Positions 1-9,177 of a stretch of 64,000 nt of DNA are shown here, in pieces. Location of the stretch: NCBI RefSeq assembly GCF_018596315.1, contig NZ_JAHEAG010000025.1, forward strand, positions 1 to 64,000. The letters are read 5' to 3'. How positions within the stretch are numbered: position 1 is the stretch's first letter; each line of letters opens with the position of its first letter. Both the position numbers and the translations under genes were made by a program. The notes below the pieces were generated by a model, which searched no databases, was not told the origin of the DNA, and was given only the letters and a program-made list of their open reading frames with translations. The DNA comes from Bradyrhizobium sp. SRL28. GTDB taxonomy: Bacteria > Pseudomonadota > Alphaproteobacteria > Rhizobiales > Xanthobacteraceae.

Positions 1-53
1 GAATCCCGGCGGGGCTCTGGATTGCTTCGTCGCTCCGCTCCTCGCAATGACGG
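1..53. repeat. Half of a dispersed palindromic repeat (family A)
   Basis: The segment ATTGCTTCGTCGCT..CGCAATGACG is the right arm of a short inverted-repeat element. Fuller copies lie at 20761-20841, 49070-49153 and 52038-52150. Only one arm is visible because the window begins here. It lies just past the stop codon of ku, so it could act in mRNA 3' end formation, but that is inference. Confidence 0.6.
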
Positions 54-63
54 AGGGAGTCGC

Positions 64-948
64 TCACCCCGCCTTGCGGTGCCTGGCCGCGGACCGGTGC
101 GCCTTCTTTGCCGTTCGGCGTGCCGGCGCCCGCCGCGACGCCGGAGCATGGGTCCGCCGTTTCGCCGCTGATTTTCCCTTCAGGCTCGCCTTCAGCGCGT
201 CCATCAGGTTGATGACGTTGTCGGGCTTTTCCTCGCGTTCGGCGACCTTGATCGGTTTGCCGGAAGCCTTGCGTCGCACCAGCGCCTTCAGCGCGTCCTC
301 GTACTCATCCTTGAACTTCGAGGGATCGAAGTGCGCCGCCTTGGTATGCAGGATGTGGCCCGCGAGTTCGATCATGTCCTTTGTGATCTTGGGCGTCTTG
401 ATGCCGTCGAAATAGTCCTCTTCGTCGCGCAGCTCGTAAGGGTAACGCAGCGTGGTGCCGAGCAGGCCCTTGCCGAGCGGCTCGATCGCCATGACGTGCT
501 CGCGGTTGGTCAGCACGATGCGGGCCAGCGCGACCCGCTCCTCATCCTTCATGGCGTCGCGGATCACGGCGAAGGCGTCGACCGCCGCCTTGCCGTCGGG
601 GGCGACGTAGTAGGGATGGTTGTAATAGCGCTTGTCGATCTCGTCCCGCGGCACAAAACTGTCGATCTCGATGGTGTGATTGCTCTCGATCTGGACGGCC
701 TCGAGTTCCTCCTTTTCGATCTCGACATACTGGCCCTTTTTCAGCTCATAGCCGCGGCCCTTCTGGTCGCTTTCGACGACGTCGCCGGTCTCGGCGTCGA
801 TCATCTGCTGCTTCAGCCGGTTGCCGGTCTCCTTGTTGATCATGTGAAAACGGGTTTTCTCGACCGATGTCGAGGCCGGATACAGCACCACCGGACACGA
901 CACCAAAGAGAGTTTTAGCGTGCCTTTCCAGTACGCGCGGGGGGCCAT
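64..948 (-). CDS. ku: Non-homologous end-joining protein Ku
   Basis: Bacterial Ku (about 294 aa) binds DNA double-strand ends as a homodimeric ring and recruits LigD. The protein opens with MAPRAYWKGTLKLSLVSCP, the typical bacterial Ku N-terminus, and carries the Ku core to about residue 250. It ends in a basic Lys/Arg/Ala-rich tail like the DNA-binding extensions of many Ku proteins. The frame is open further upstream to 984, but the 948 start has a CGGAG Shine-Dalgarno six bases away. The 984 start would fall inside the -10 element of the EcfG-like promoter at 983-1007. It is divergent from ligD, its functional partner. Confidence 0.95.
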   Translation of the reverse strand: MAPRAYWKGTLKLSLVSCPVVLYPASTSVEKTRFHMINKETGNRLKQQMIDAETGDVVESDQKGRGYELKKGQYVEIEKEELEAVQIESNHTIEIDSFVPRDEIDKRYYNHPYYVAPDGKAAVDAFAVIRDAMKDEERVALARIVLTNREHVMAIEPLGKGLLGTTLRYPYELRDEEDYFDGIKTPKITKDMIELAGHILHTKAAHFDPSKFKDEYEDALKALVRRKASGKPIKVAEREEKPDNVINLMDALKASLKGKSAAKRRTHAPASRRAPARRTAKKAHRSAARHRKAG

Positions 949-982
949 TGCAATCTCCGGCATGGTTGGGTTTGGGAACTTC

Positions 983-1007
983 AACGGCTAGTATGGGTTT
1001 TCGTTCC
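983..1007 (-). promoter_or_regulatory. EcfG-type general stress promoter for ku
   Basis: On the minus strand the sequence reads GGAAC, 16 bases, CGTT. This is the consensus of promoters used by the alphaproteobacterial general stress sigma factor EcfG. It would start transcription about 30 nt before the ku start at 948. On the plus strand the same stretch has GGAAC-N16-GGTT (975-999), a one-mismatch version that could serve ligD. Confidence 0.6.
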
Positions 1008-1048
1008 GGATGCCGCCGCGCGAGCGGTCGCGATCGTCGAGGTTTGCA

Positions 1049-3697
1049 GTGGCGTTGAAGAAACTCAGCACGTATCGGAAGAAGCGCGATTTCGGCAAGA
1101 CGGCGGAGCCTTCCGGCGACGTCAAGGTCCAGTCCGCGAAGCAGCGGCGGTTCGTGATCCAGAAGCATGACGCAACGCGGCTGCATTACGATCTCCGGCT
1201 GGAATTCGACGGGGTCTTCAAATCGTGGGCGGTCACCAAGGGACCGTCGCTCGATCCGCATGACAAGCGGCTCGCGGTCGAGGTCGAGGATCACCCGCTG
1301 GACTACGGCGATTTCGAAGGCACGATCCCGGACGACCAGTATGGCGGCGGCACCGTGCAGCTTTGGGACCGCGGCTATTGGGAATCAGATGACCCCGAGC
1401 GCGGCTTCAAGAAGGGTGACCTGAAATTCACCGTGCACGGCGACAAGCTGCATGGCAGCTGGGTGCTGGTGCGGATGAAGGGCGATCGTTATGGCGGCAA
1501 GCGCACCAACTGGCTGCTGATCAAGCACCGCGATGAATTCGCCCAAGAAGGCGAGGCCAACGATATCCTGGAAGAGGATCGCTCGGTGGCTTCGGGGCGA
1601 ACCATGGCGCAGATCGCGCAGGGCAAGGGCAAGGCGCCAAAGCCGTTCATGCTGGCCAAAGGCAAGACAAAGGCCGACGCGGTCTGGCAGTCGAACCGGG
1701 GTGATGCCGCCGAGGCGCGCGCCAGGGGCAGGACCGCGGCATTGCGATCCACGCCGGAGACGAAAACCCGCGCGCCGGCGCAGAGCGCCAAGCCCAAGAA
1801 GGTCGCATCGATGCCGGATTTCGTTGCGCCGCAGCTTTGCGCGTCCGTCGAGCGGCCGCCGAACGCGGACAGCTGGTGCCATGAAGTCAAGTTCGACGGC
1901 TACCGCGTGCAATTGCGGATAGAGGATGGCGATGTGTCCCTGCTGACCCGAAAAGGGCTGGACTGGACCGACAAGTTCGGCGCCATCGCGAGAGCAGCCA
2001 GGGCGTTGCCCGATGCGCTGATCGACGGCGAAATCGTTGCGCTGGACCACAACGGCGTGCCCAGTTTTTCCGCGCTGCAGGCGGCGATCGCGGACAACAA
2101 GACGGGCAACCTCATCTTCTTTGCATTCGATCTCCTGTTTGCCAATGGTGAGGATCTTCGCGCGCTGCCGCTGCGCGAGCGCAAGGAACGCTTGAATCGC
2201 CTGCTGGAGCAGCGGAAGGGAAAGGAACAGCTGATCCGCTACGTTGATCATTTCGAGGAGCGCGGCGATACCGTCATGGAATCGGCCAAGAAACTGGAGC
2301 TGGAAGGCATCGTCTCCAAGAGGCTGGATGCGCCCTACCGCTCCGGACGCACCGAAAGCTGGACCAAGACCAAGATCCGCGGCGGGCAGGAGGTCGTGCT
2401 CGGCGGCTGGAAGACGACCCAAGGCAAGTTTCGTTCGCTGATGGCCGGCGTTTATCGCGGCAACCATCTGGCCTTCGTCGGCCTCGTCGGCACCGGCTTC
2501 GGGCAGGACGTCGTCCGGCGCATCACGCCGGCGTTGAAGGCGGCGGCCTCCGACAAGAGCCCGTTCGGCGGCAAGGATGCGCCGAAGAAGACCCGCGACG
2601 TGCACTGGCTGAAGCCTGAACTGGTCGCCGAGATCGAGTTCGCTGGCTGGACCGATGGCGGCAACATCCGGCAGGCCGCGTTTAAGGGGCTGCGTCAGGA
2701 CAAGCCGGCGAAGGAAATACGGGCGGAGAGGCCTGCGATGACCGAAGTTGCAAAACCTTTGATGCGGTCCACGAAATCATCGGCGAACAAATCCGCCGAG
2801 GTGATGGGTGTCGCCATCTCGAAACCCGACAAAGCGCTGTGGCCCGATGGCGGCGATGGTGAGGCCGTCACCAAGCTCGATCTTGCCCGGTATTTCGAAG
2901 CTGTCGGCGAGTGGATGATCGTCCACCTCAAGGGCCGTCCGTGCTCACTTCTGCGCGCCCCAGACGGCATCAAGGGTGAAACCTTCTTTCAGCGCCACGG
3001 CATGCCGGGCGGCTCGGATCTGCTGAAACTCGCCAAGGTCTCGGGCGACCGCAAGCCCTATCTGCAGATCGACCAGGTGGAGGGATTGGCGGCGGCGGCG
3101 CAGATCGGCGGGCTGGAACTTCATCCCTGGAATTGCGCGCCTGACGACTACGACACGCCGGGCCGGCTGGTGTTCGATCTCGACCCCGCGCCGAATGTCG
3201 AATTCTCGGAAGTGATCGAAGCGGCAAAGGACATGCGTCAGCGGCTGACTGCCGTTGGCCTCGAAAGCTTCTGCAAGAGCACCGGCGGCAAGGGCCTGCA
3301 CGTGGTGACGCCGCTGCTTTACGGCGCGAGGGACATGGTCACGTGGAAGGAAGCCAAGGCCTTCGCGCAAGGCATCTGCCAGTGGATGGCGAATGACGAT
3401 CCCGAGCGTTATCTGCTCAACATGTCGAAGAAGCTGCGCAAGGGAAAAATCTTCCTCGACTATCTGCGTAACGACCGGATGTCGACGGCGGTCGCCGTGT
3501 TGTCACCGCGTGCGCGCGACGGCGCCACCGTCTCGATGCCGCTGACCTGGCCACAGGTGCGCGGCGACCTCGATCCGAAGAAGTACACGGTGCGTACGGT
3601 GCCGACGTTGCTGGCGAAGACCAAGGCGTGGGACGGCTACGACGATGCGGCGGCGTCGATCAAGCCGGCGATGAGGAAGCTGGCTGGGAAGATGTAG
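1049..3697 (+). CDS. ligD: DNA ligase D (phosphoesterase-ligase-polymerase)
   Basis: This multidomain ATP-dependent ligase, about 882 aa, repairs double-strand breaks with Ku. Domains in order are an N-terminal 3'-phosphoesterase (HDATRLHYDLRLE motif, first 150 residues), an ATP-dependent ligase with nucleotidyl lysine in EVKFDGYRV (Lys281), and a C-terminal primase/polymerase with FDLDPAP and STGGKGLHVV. The PE-Lig-Pol order is the common proteobacterial one. The frame is open from an ATG at 1010, but that has no ribosome site. The GTG at 1049 is preceded by GAGG at six bases and starts the conserved basic LKKLSTYRKKRDF segment, so it is preferred. Confidence 0.95.
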   Translation: MALKKLSTYRKKRDFGKTAEPSGDVKVQSAKQRRFVIQKHDATRLHYDLRLEFDGVFKSWAVTKGPSLDPHDKRLAVEVEDHPLDYGDFEGTIPDDQYGGGTVQLWDRGYWESDDPERGFKKGDLKFTVHGDKLHGSWVLVRMKGDRYGGKRTNWLLIKHRDEFAQEGEANDILEEDRSVASGRTMAQIAQGKGKAPKPFMLAKGKTKADAVWQSNRGDAAEARARGRTAALRSTPETKTRAPAQSAKPKKVASMPDFVAPQLCASVERPPNADSWCHEVKFDGYRVQLRIEDGDVSLLTRKGLDWTDKFGAIARAARALPDALIDGEIVALDHNGVPSFSALQAAIADNKTGNLIFFAFDLLFANGEDLRALPLRERKERLNRLLEQRKGKEQLIRYVDHFEERGDTVMESAKKLELEGIVSKRLDAPYRSGRTESWTKTKIRGGQEVVLGGWKTTQGKFRSLMAGVYRGNHLAFVGLVGTGFGQDVVRRITPALKAAASDKSPFGGKDAPKKTRDVHWLKPELVAEIEFAGWTDGGNIRQAAFKGLRQDKPAKEIRAERPAMTEVAKPLMRSTKSSANKSAEVMGVAISKPDKALWPDGGDGEAVTKLDLARYFEAVGEWMIVHLKGRPCSLLRAPDGIKGETFFQRHGMPGGSDLLKLAKVSGDRKPYLQIDQVEGLAAAAQIGGLELHPWNCAPDDYDTPGRLVFDLDPAPNVEFSEVIEAAKDMRQRLTAVGLESFCKSTGGKGLHVVTPLLYGARDMVTWKEAKAFAQGICQWMANDDPERYLLNMSKKLRKGKIFLDYLRNDRMSTAVAVLSPRARDGATVSMPLTWPQVRGDLDPKKYTVRTVPTLLAKTKAWDGYDDAAASIKPAMRKLAGKM

Positions 3698-3708
3698 CGG
3701 TAGCCCCT

Positions 3709-3800
3709 GTCATACCCCGCGAAGGCGGGGTATCCAGTATGCTGCGGCTTCTCACGAATGTCTCTGGAATACTGGATCACCCGCTTTCGCGGGTGATGAC
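3709..3800. repeat. Imperfect palindromic intergenic element (family B)
   Basis: The outer arms pair GTCATaCCCCGCGAA with TTCGCGGGTgATGAC, and the inner parts ATCCAGTAT and ATACTGGAT also pair. Each arm itself folds into a small hairpin (CCCCGC/GCGGGG and CCCGC/GCGGG). It lies immediately after ligD and could act as a terminator for it. It looks like a REP/MITE-type element. Confidence 0.65.
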
Positions 3801-3805
3801 AACTT

Positions 3806-3898
3806 GTAGGGTGGGCAAAGCGAAGCGTGCCCACCATTTCGAAGCGCGATCGGTGATAGATGGTGGGCACGTCGCTAGCGCTCCTTTGCCCACCCTAC
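3806..3898. repeat. Inverted repeat with GTAGGGTGGGCAAAG arms (family C), copy 1
   Basis: The perfect terminal arms GTAGGGTGGGCAAAG and CTTTGCCCACCCTAC enclose a second inverted pair, GTGCCCACCAT and ATGGTGGGCAC. The same architecture recurs at 21065-21158 with a different centre, so this is a mobile or formerly mobile short palindromic family. No coding content is seen. Confidence 0.75.
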
Positions 3899-3974
3899 GA
3901 ACTGCTGCTCGAAGGACGTAGATGGCCGGGACAAGCCCGACCATGACGCAACGAATACGTTTCAGATTGCCTGC

Positions 3975-4139
3975 TCAAAGCTTCCCAAGCAGCAACAGGA
4001 TCAGCAGGATCACGATCACGAGGCCCAATCCGCCGCCACCGTAATAGCCGGTGCCATAGAACGGTCCGCCGCCAATGCCGCTGAAGCCGCCGAGCAGGGC
4101 GATGATGAGAATGATTAGGATGATAGTGCCGATTGACAT
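3975..4139 (-). CDS. DUF3309 family small membrane protein
   Basis: A 54-residue protein of two hydrophobic stretches (TIILIILIIALLGG and LGLVIVILLILLLLG) joined by a Gly/Tyr-rich loop, matching the DUF3309 pattern. Its function is unknown. The start at 4139 has a GAGGAGAG ribosome site; an open frame upstream to 4214 lacks one. An EcfG-like promoter lies about 60 bases upstream, so it is probably a general-stress gene, in keeping with how such proteins often behave in rhizobia (inference). Confidence 0.8.
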   Translation of the reverse strand: MSIGTIILIILIIALLGGFSGIGGGPFYGTGYYGGGGLGLVIVILLILLLLGKL

Positions 4140-4195
4140 GAGTCTCTCCTCAGCCCGATAGAGCCGTTGTGTTTGTTCTGCCCTGAGACGGTAAC

Positions 4196-4220
4196 AACAA
4201 ACCGGAATCACCAAAGTTCC
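4196..4220 (-). promoter_or_regulatory. Probable EcfG-type promoter for the DUF3309 gene
   Basis: The minus strand reads GGAAC, 16 bases, TGTT, one mismatch from GGAAC-N16-CGTT. The predicted transcript would begin near 4190 and have a leader of about 50 nt before the start at 4139. Confidence 0.45.
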
Positions 4221-4305
4221 CTTATTGCGCCGCGATAATCGGCGCGCCTCTTCTTTTCGAAGCGCGTGCGATTACATGCATTTCGACAAGAGAGGGATTT
4301 TTGCG

Positions 4306-4617
4306 ATGACCAAACCGCTGGTGGTTTCGATTCCGCACAGCCTCGGACGCGACGAGGCCATGCGCCGTCTGAAGACCGGGCTTACGCGCGCCGCTTCCAG
4401 CGTGCCGGTGCTGAGCGTCGACGAGGAGCGATGGGAAGACAACCGCATGATCTTCCGCGTTCGCGCGCTGGGCCAGGCGGCGGCCGGCCATGTCGACGTC
4501 GCCGAGGATCACGTGCAGGTGGAAGTCGTGCTGCCATGGTTGTTGCAGCGCTTTGCCGAGGTGGCCCAGGCCGCGATCCAGAACCGCGGCAAGCTGTTGC
4601 TGACCAAGAAGAGCTGA
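4306..4617 (+). CDS. Polyhydroxyalkanoic acid system family protein
   Basis: A 103-residue cytoplasmic protein beginning MTKPLVVSIPHSLGRDEAM and containing a VLPWLLQRFAE stretch, features of the PHA_gran_rgn family found near polyhydroxyalkanoate genes. Its molecular role is unknown; family members are thought to associate with storage granules. The start follows AGAGAGGGA. The gene converges on treY with seven bases between stop codons. No PHA synthase is in the window. Confidence 0.75.
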   Translation: MTKPLVVSIPHSLGRDEAMRRLKTGLTRAASSVPVLSVDEERWEDNRMIFRVRALGQAAAGHVDVAEDHVQVEVVLPWLLQRFAEVAQAAIQNRGKLLLTKKS

Positions 4618-4624
4618 CGCCTCC

Positions 4625-7414
4625 TTAGGCGCGGGCACGCTTTCGTGCCGGCTTGGCTGCGCCGTTGAACCTTGCCTTCAGTACGGCTACCGGCAGGTGC
4701 GCCAGCAGATCCGACAGCCGTAACTGCGTGGCATCGGCGTCGGCAAAACCTTCGACCGCATAGCCGCCGACATCAAGCGCGGCGTCATAATTCTCCGGAC
4801 CAGGCCAATGCCTGCCGCTGTCAGTCAACGGTGCGAACCAGCGCGTGACCACGGTGATCGCGGCCTCGCGGCCTTGCCGCCGGGCGAACGCGATGAAGTG
4901 GTCGCGCTGCAGCCCACTCACTTCTAAAGGCTCGTAATCGCCTTCCGCAAATACATCGGCGAGTTCGGTCCGCAGCTTGAGTAGATGCCGTGTCCAGGCC
5001 AGCTTCAGATGGCCGCTCGGCCACTTCTCGACCAGCCGGTCCCAATCCGGACTCTCCAGCGCGCCGAGCCGGCCTGCGCGTTCGGCAAAGTCGATCGGCC
5101 GCCGGTTGTCGGGATCGACCAGCGAGAAATCCCAAAGCTCCGTGCCCTGATAGAAATCCGGCACACCCGGCATCATCGCCTTCAGCGTGATCTGGCTCAG
5201 CGAATTCAGTGTGCCCAGCAGCGACAGCCGCTGCGCGAGCGTTTGCAGCGCGTTCAGGAATTCGCCTGAGAGCGAAGGATCGAGAATTTTCGTGATGAAG
5301 CTGTTTACGCCTGCCTCGTAGGCGGTGTGCGGATTGAGCCAGCTGGTTTCCTGCTTGCCCTCGCGCGCGGCCTTCAGCGCATACTCCTGCATCCGCTCCG
5401 CAAAAGAAGCGTTGTCCGGCTGCCATGCCCCGAGCAGCGCCTGATACAGCATGTACTCGAATGTTGCCGACGGCGCGCGCAGATCGCCGTCGACCGAAAG
5501 ATGCGGCGCGTTGAGCAGCTTCCACCGGGCCACGGCGCTGGTCCATTCGCCCGGCATTTCCGCCAGTGCCATGATGCGCGCACGCGCATCCTCGCCGCGC
5601 TTGGTGTCATGCGTCGCGGTTGCCGTCATGCCAAACGGCCATTTGCCGGCGCGGGCCCGCATCATCCCGTGAAATTCGCCAGCCGAAAGCGCTCTTGCGG
5701 CCGGATCGCCGCCGACCTCGTTGAGGGCGAGCAGGCGGTGGTAGCGGTAGAACGTGGTGTCCTCCAGCGACTTCGCCATCATGGGGCCGGTGAACTGCTG
5801 CACCTTCAACGCAAAACGTCTCACGCGCGGCGCGCTGTGGGGTGCGCGTCCCGGTTTGATCAGGTCCATCGTCAGGGTTTCGCGGAGAAAGTCGAAAATG
5901 CCGTCATCGGCGGCAAACCAGTCGGCGCGCGCCCGTTCGATGGTCTCCGAGATCAACTGGCGATCATGGGCTGATAGCCCTGACGATGTCAGGTAGGTGC
6001 GGTAGACCGGGAAGTGCAGCACATAGAGTTCGAGCGCCTGCCGCAGGCTGTCGGCGGAATAGTCGCGGGTGGAGTAATGTCCGCTGGCAATCCGCGCCAA
6101 GAGGCGCGTCAGCACCGTGAACTCGCTGGTCAGCAGCGTTTCCAGCACGCGCCGCTTGGCCTCCTTTAGGATCGGTTCAATCTTCGGTGATTGGTTGCTG
6201 ATCTGCCGCCAGATTTCGTCGAGCGGCTCCAGGCCATGGCCGTCGGTCAGCACATGGGTGATCGTGTTCATCCACTCATAGCCGGTGGTGCCGTGAACGC
6301 CGGCGAACGACGGCAGCTTTTCCTGTTCGCCGAGAATCTTCTCGACCACCACGTAGAAGGGCCGGCTCTGCCCGCCATGTGCCTCGCGGACCAACCGGCG
6401 CAGGCGCTGAAAATACTGGACGGGATCACGCAGGCCATCGATGTGGTCGAGCCGCAACCCGTGAAGCTTTCCCTCCGCAATCAGCCGTTTGACCAGGCGA
6501 TGGATCGCCTCGAAGGTGCTGGCATCCTCGACGCGCAAGCCCGCCAGCGTATTGATGTCGAAAAAGCGCCGGTAGTTGATGTCGCTGGAAGCAAGCCGCC
6601 AGTGGCCCAGCTTGTAGTGCTGGCGTTCGAGCAGATGGTGCAGCGAAAGCGTTGCCGCTGTGCGATCGGCTCCGGCGCGATAGGCTTCAAGCCCTCCCGC
6701 GATGATGTCGGCGGCTCCCGCGATGTCCTTCAATTCGGCTTTGAAGGCAGGCGCTTCCTTGCGGTTGGGGCGTCGCGGCCCCTGATAACGGGAGGCCAGC
6801 GCGAACATCGCCTTGCCGGGCGCACTTTCTTCCGCGCCCGCTTCCTTGAGAATCATGCGCAGGATTTCGCCATAACGCTCCGGCGCGATCGGCAGCCGAT
6901 GCTCGAAATACCAGGCCGAAAAACTGCCTTCATTGGCGTCGTAGCGCAGTTCGATCTCGCCATTTTCCAGCGCCTGGCCGTAGGACGAGCCGATGATCGG
7001 CAGCAGCACGCCGCCACGCGCGCGGTATGGCAACTGCTCCCAGTCGATGTCGAAGGAGGCCGCTTGCGGCGAGGCGGGGCCCCACTCCAGCACATCGAGC
7101 CACCATGGGTTATCGGCAAAATGCACGCCGACATGGTTGGGCACGAAATCGAGAATCAGACCGAGATCGTGTTGGCGCAGCACGGCGCTCAGCCGCTCGA
7201 AGCCGGCTTCGCCGCCGAGCTCCGGATTGAACTGGGCGTGGTCGGTGACGTCGTAGCCATGCGTGCTGCCCTTGCGGGCGCGCATGAAGGGCGAGGCATA
7301 AAGATGCGTAATGCCGAGCGCCTTCAGATAAGGCACCACGGAAGCGGCGGCGTCGAAATCGAAATCCGCCGACAATTGCAGGCGGTAGGTCGCGATCGGG
7401 ATCGCCGGGGGCAT
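4625..7414 (-). CDS. treY: Malto-oligosyltrehalose synthase
   Basis: GH13 enzyme (929 aa) that isomerises the reducing-end alpha-1,4 bond of a malto-oligosaccharide to alpha,alpha-1,1, creating a terminal trehalosyl unit for TreZ. It begins MPPAIPIATYRLQLSADF, the normal TreY start, and shows HGLRLDHIDGLRDP (catalytic Asp region) and VVEKIL (acid/base Glu region). The frame stays open upstream through the treZ stop, but 7414 has an AGGA site and the family N-terminus. It is the last gene of a five-gene glucan operon, five bases after treZ. Confidence 0.95.
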   Translation of the reverse strand: MPPAIPIATYRLQLSADFDFDAAASVVPYLKALGITHLYASPFMRARKGSTHGYDVTDHAQFNPELGGEAGFERLSAVLRQHDLGLILDFVPNHVGVHFADNPWWLDVLEWGPASPQAASFDIDWEQLPYRARGGVLLPIIGSSYGQALENGEIELRYDANEGSFSAWYFEHRLPIAPERYGEILRMILKEAGAEESAPGKAMFALASRYQGPRRPNRKEAPAFKAELKDIAGAADIIAGGLEAYRAGADRTAATLSLHHLLERQHYKLGHWRLASSDINYRRFFDINTLAGLRVEDASTFEAIHRLVKRLIAEGKLHGLRLDHIDGLRDPVQYFQRLRRLVREAHGGQSRPFYVVVEKILGEQEKLPSFAGVHGTTGYEWMNTITHVLTDGHGLEPLDEIWRQISNQSPKIEPILKEAKRRVLETLLTSEFTVLTRLLARIASGHYSTRDYSADSLRQALELYVLHFPVYRTYLTSSGLSAHDRQLISETIERARADWFAADDGIFDFLRETLTMDLIKPGRAPHSAPRVRRFALKVQQFTGPMMAKSLEDTTFYRYHRLLALNEVGGDPAARALSAGEFHGMMRARAGKWPFGMTATATHDTKRGEDARARIMALAEMPGEWTSAVARWKLLNAPHLSVDGDLRAPSATFEYMLYQALLGAWQPDNASFAERMQEYALKAAREGKQETSWLNPHTAYEAGVNSFITKILDPSLSGEFLNALQTLAQRLSLLGTLNSLSQITLKAMMPGVPDFYQGTELWDFSLVDPDNRRPIDFAERAGRLGALESPDWDRLVEKWPSGHLKLAWTRHLLKLRTELADVFAEGDYEPLEVSGLQRDHFIAFARRQGREAAITVVTRWFAPLTDSGRHWPGPENYDAALDVGGYAVEGFADADATQLRLSDLLAHLPVAVLKARFNGAAKPARKRARA

Positions 7415-7419
7415 TTTTC

Positions 7420-9177
7420 CTATCCGATGCGCCAGAGCACCGTCCATGGCGGGACACTGTCGCCCAACTCGCTGCCCCAGATCAGGGTTCCCGCGGGCCC
7501 ACCGGGCACATGGCTGATGGCCTGGTCCGCCAGGTTGGCGAGCAGGCGAAGCGTTGCGCCGTCGCCCATCCGCCAATCGGCCGTCAGCAAACCATCGTCT
7601 GTTACCTGGGCCTTCCCGAAGGTGGCGCCGACCAGTCGGGGGACAATCCGTTGCTTCCGGGTTCGCAGCAGTTCTCGCACGAGCGTCAGGCGCTTTCGTC
7701 CCGCGGGCGCCTCGCGGCTGTCCCAGTCGAGCACCGCCGAGTCCCTCGTTGAAGCCGCAAGCGCGTCGGGGACCTCATCGCCGTATTCTGCATAGGCCCA
7801 GGCCAGTTCAACGCGGCGGCCCTTGCGGACGGCATCGGCGAGATCGCCGCCGAAATCGCAGAAGAACGGGAAGGGGACCGTTGAGCCCCATTCCTCGCCC
7901 ATGAATAGCATGGGAATGTGAGGTGCGATCAGCAGGACCTCTAGCGCCGCCTCGATCATCCGCGCGTTGGCATTGCCTTCGAGGCGGTCGCCCAGCGCGC
8001 GATTGCCGATCTGGTCGTGGTTCTGCAGGAAGTTGATGAAGGCGGCCGGTGCGAGATGGCCGCTCGGTTCGCCACGCTTGCCGCGGCGAAACTCCGATGG
8101 CTCGCCCTGATAGATGAAGCCGGAGGACAGCGCGCGGGCGATGTCAGTCCGCGGCGAGCGCTGATAGTCGATATAATAGCCCTGCTTCTCGCCGGTCATC
8201 AGCACGCGCCAGGCGTGGTGATAGTCGTCGTTCCATTGCGCGCGATACTTTCCGCGCGGCGGATCCTCGCCGGCATCCAGAATGCTGGCGCGGTTGTCGC
8301 CATTCTCCAGCACGAGGTGAATGTGCCGTCCGGTTGCTGCGGCGAGCCGGCCGGTGGCGGCGCTGAGATCGTGCAGCAGCGACAGCCCGCCGGGGTCGAC
8401 GATCGAGTTGACGGCATCGAGCCGCAAGCCATCGAAGCGATAGTCGCGCAGCCAGTGCAGCGCATTCTCAATGGCAAAGGCGCGGACTTCTTTCACACGA
8501 TAATCGATCGCGCTGCCCCAGGGCGTGTGCGCTTCCGTGAAGAAGCAAGGCGCATAGCGGCCTAGATAATTTCCTTCGGGGCCGAAATGGTTGTAGACCA
8601 CGTCGAGCATCACCATCAGCCCGCGCAGATGCGCCTCATCGATCAGCGCCTTGAGATCTTCGGGCCGCCCATAGGCGCTGTCGGGCGCGTACCACAACAC
8701 GCCGTCATAGCCCCAGTTGCGCGAGCCTGCGAAGTCCGCCAGCGGCATCAATTCCAGCGCGGTGATGCCGGTTTCAACGAGATGATCGAGCCTGTCGATC
8801 ATCGCGCGATAGCTGCCGTCTCTGGTGAACGTCCCGACATGGGCCTCGACGATCACGGCCTCCTGCCACGGTCGTCCGCGCCAGTTCGTGGCGCGCCACG
8901 GATAGGCTTGATGGTCGATCACTTCGCTCGGGCCAAAGACGTCATCGGGCTGAAATTCCGACGCCGGATCCGGCACGTCGATCTCGTCATCGATGCGGAA
9001 TTTGTAGCGCGCGCCGGGATTCACGCCGGCGATGTCGGCCGTGAACCAGCCGTCCTCGCCACGCTTCATGGCGTGCGGTTGCTCCAGCATGACGTCGACG
9101 CGTTTCGCCGCCGGCGCCCACAGCCGAAACCGCGTGCCGTAATTTGCCAGACGCGGACCGAATTGGCGGTCATTCAT
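7420..9177 (-). CDS. treZ: Malto-oligosyltrehalose trehalohydrolase
   Basis: GH13 enzyme (585 aa) that releases free trehalose from the product of TreY. It has an N-terminal early-set domain, then the barrel with MLDVVYNHFGPEGN, the nucleophile in DGLRLDAVNSI and the acid/base in LENGDN. A C-terminal beta domain follows. Its start codon overlaps the glgX stop by four bases (ATGA), and treY follows after five bases. The three genes are therefore probably translated in a coupled way from one mRNA. Confidence 0.95.
   Translation of the reverse strand: MNDRQFGPRLANYGTRFRLWAPAAKRVDVMLEQPHAMKRGEDGWFTADIAGVNPGARYKFRIDDEIDVPDPASEFQPDDVFGPSEVIDHQAYPWRATNWRGRPWQEAVIVEAHVGTFTRDGSYRAMIDRLDHLVETGITALELMPLADFAGSRNWGYDGVLWYAPDSAYGRPEDLKALIDEAHLRGLMVMLDVVYNHFGPEGNYLGRYAPCFFTEAHTPWGSAIDYRVKEVRAFAIENALHWLRDYRFDGLRLDAVNSIVDPGGLSLLHDLSAATGRLAAATGRHIHLVLENGDNRASILDAGEDPPRGKYRAQWNDDYHHAWRVLMTGEKQGYYIDYQRSPRTDIARALSSGFIYQGEPSEFRRGKRGEPSGHLAPAAFINFLQNHDQIGNRALGDRLEGNANARMIEAALEVLLIAPHIPMLFMGEEWGSTVPFPFFCDFGGDLADAVRKGRRVELAWAYAEYGDEVPDALAASTRDSAVLDWDSREAPAGRKRLTLVRELLRTRKQRIVPRLVGATFGKAQVTDDGLLTADWRMGDGATLRLLANLADQAISHVPGGPAGTLIWGSELGDSVPPWTVLWRIG

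Noticed and set aside
975..999. A separate EcfG promoter for ligD
   Set aside because: GGAAC-N16-GGTT has one mismatch in the short -10 element. It is mentioned with the ku promoter but is too weak to list by itself.
3709..3898. Repeats near 3.8 kb as a CRISPR array
   Set aside because: They are nested inverted repeats, not evenly spaced direct repeats with unique spacers, and no cas gene is present.
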